DNA from: Novosphingobium sp.
GTDB taxonomy: Bacteria; Pseudomonadota; Alphaproteobacteria; Sphingomonadales; Sphingomonadaceae
DNA: 5,509 nt
Direction of reading: 5' to 3'
Assembly (NCBI GenBank): GCA_009885425.1
Contig: VFKS01000414.1
Span: 1 to 5,509 of the forward strand
The notes under the pieces are model-generated. The model was not told the DNA's origin and ran no database searches. It saw only the letters and a list, made by a program, of their open reading frames with translations. Positions 5,045-5,509 of this stretch are shown in pieces; within the stretch, counting starts at the first letter, position 1; each line of letters starts with the position of its first letter. The position numbers and the translations under genes are program-made.

Positions 5045-5509
5045 TGCGTCGGTTTTTGATCTCAGCTCTAGCCGCCGTGCTGGCCGCCTGCTCGCCCAAT
5101 TCGGGCGAGGCCGGGGCGCAATCGACGCAAAGTTCGCCATCGGTGCACCCAGTGTCAGGTTTGCCGGTGATCCCGCTGAAGGTGATCCATGCCGGCAAGA
5201 CCTTCGCCTTCCGGGCCGAACTCGCCCGCACCCCGCAGGAGCAAGCCAAAGGTCTGATGTTCCGCACCGAACTGGGCCCAGATGAAGGGATGATCTTTCC
5301 CTTCGATCCTCCGCGCGGCGCCAGCTTCTGGATGCGCAACACCGTGATCCCGCTCGATCTGATTTTCGTCGGCGTCGATGGCCGGATCAGCAACATCGAA
5401 GCCAACGCCGTCCCCTATGACGAAAGCCCGCTCAACTCGGTCGGCCTCGCCAAAGCCGTGCTGGAAATCCCCGGCGGCCGTGCGGCGGAACTGGGGATTG
5501 TGGCGGGGG
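5044..5509 (+). CDS. DUF192 family lipoprotein (cut by right edge)
   Basis: 155 codons are present without a stop, so the gene runs off the window; family size suggests only a few residues are missing. The N-terminus MRRFLISALAAVLAAC is a lipoprotein signal peptide, with lipobox LAAC and Cys16 as the predicted lipidated residue. A flexible Ser/Gly/Gln-rich linker (17 to 38) follows, then the DUF192 (PF02643) domain from about 45: GLMFR (70 to 74), GMIFPFDPPRGASFWMRNT (82 to 100), PLDLIFV (103 to 109), and IEANAVPYDESPL near 118 to 130. The protein should sit at the periplasmic face of a membrane; the biochemical function of DUF192 is unknown. Two adjacent ATGs are possible. The one at 5044 lies 6 bases after GAGGA (5033 to 5037), while the one at 5041 lies only 3 bases after it, so 5044 is preferred; that gives a one-base TGATG overlap with recX (ATGA if 5041). 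Coexpression with recX is likely. Confidence 0.87.
   Translation, partial: MRRFLISALAAVLAACSPNSGEAGAQSTQSSPSVHPVSGLPVIPLKVIHAGKTFAFRAELARTPQEQAKGLMFRTELGPDEGMIFPFDPPRGASFWMRNTVIPLDLIFVGVDGRISNIEANAVPYDESPLNSVGLAKAVLEIPGGRAAELGIVAG

Noticed and set aside
4533..5285. Plus-strand open frame of 250 codons overlapping recX and the DUF192 gene
   Set aside because: It is out of frame with both recognisable proteins, and its Arg/Ala/Pro-rich translation resembles a GC-driven shadow.
4992..5405. Minus-strand open frame of 137 codons opposite the DUF192 gene
   Set aside because: The plus-strand frame has a signal peptide, lipobox and complete DUF192 motifs, so this is its shadow.

Overview
The window is GC-rich, densely packed bacterial chromosome. 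Protein signatures and gene content point to an alphaproteobacterium, most likely of the order Sphingomonadales (Erythrobacter, Sphingopyxis or Sphingomonas type). This rests on recalled family resemblance, such as the PHA-system protein and the sphingomonad-like fatty acyl-AMP ligase, and not on a database search. No mobile element, tRNA, rRNA, CRISPR array or recent-transfer signature was seen.

Layout. From the left edge to about 4344, five genes read leftward on the minus strand. In order of transcription they are: a fatty acyl-AMP ligase (4344 to 2584); an 84-residue protein of unknown family (2464 to 2210); a TelA/YaaN-family 'toxic anion resistance' protein (2108 to 897); a two-helix membrane protein that sits where XpaC sits beside TelA in other bacteria (892 to 149); and the first 49 codons of a polyhydroxyalkanoate-system protein (149 to 1, cut by the edge). 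The last three form a tight translational unit: 4 bases separate TelA from the membrane protein, and a TGATG overlap joins the membrane protein to the PHA-system gene. The fatty acyl-AMP ligase and the 84-residue gene are separated by gaps of 119 and 101 bases and may be transcribed separately or by read-through. From 4481 rightward, two plus-strand genes form a second operon: recX (4481 to 5044) and a DUF192 lipoprotein (from 5044 or 5041 to beyond the right edge), overlapping at the stop/start. The 136-base divergent region (4345 to 4480) lies between the two transcription directions.

Function. TelA plus the XpaC-like protein is a known gene pairing linked to tellurite and antimicrobial tolerance, with an unclear molecular role. 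Finding it coupled to a PHA-system protein suggests a shared envelope or storage role, but that is inference. The acyl-AMP ligase activates fatty acids as acyl-adenylates, normally for loading onto an acyl carrier protein; no partner is visible here. RecX restrains RecA. The most unusual non-coding structure is a perfect 9-base inverted repeat whose 3' arm covers part of the ribosome binding site and the first base of the telA start codon.
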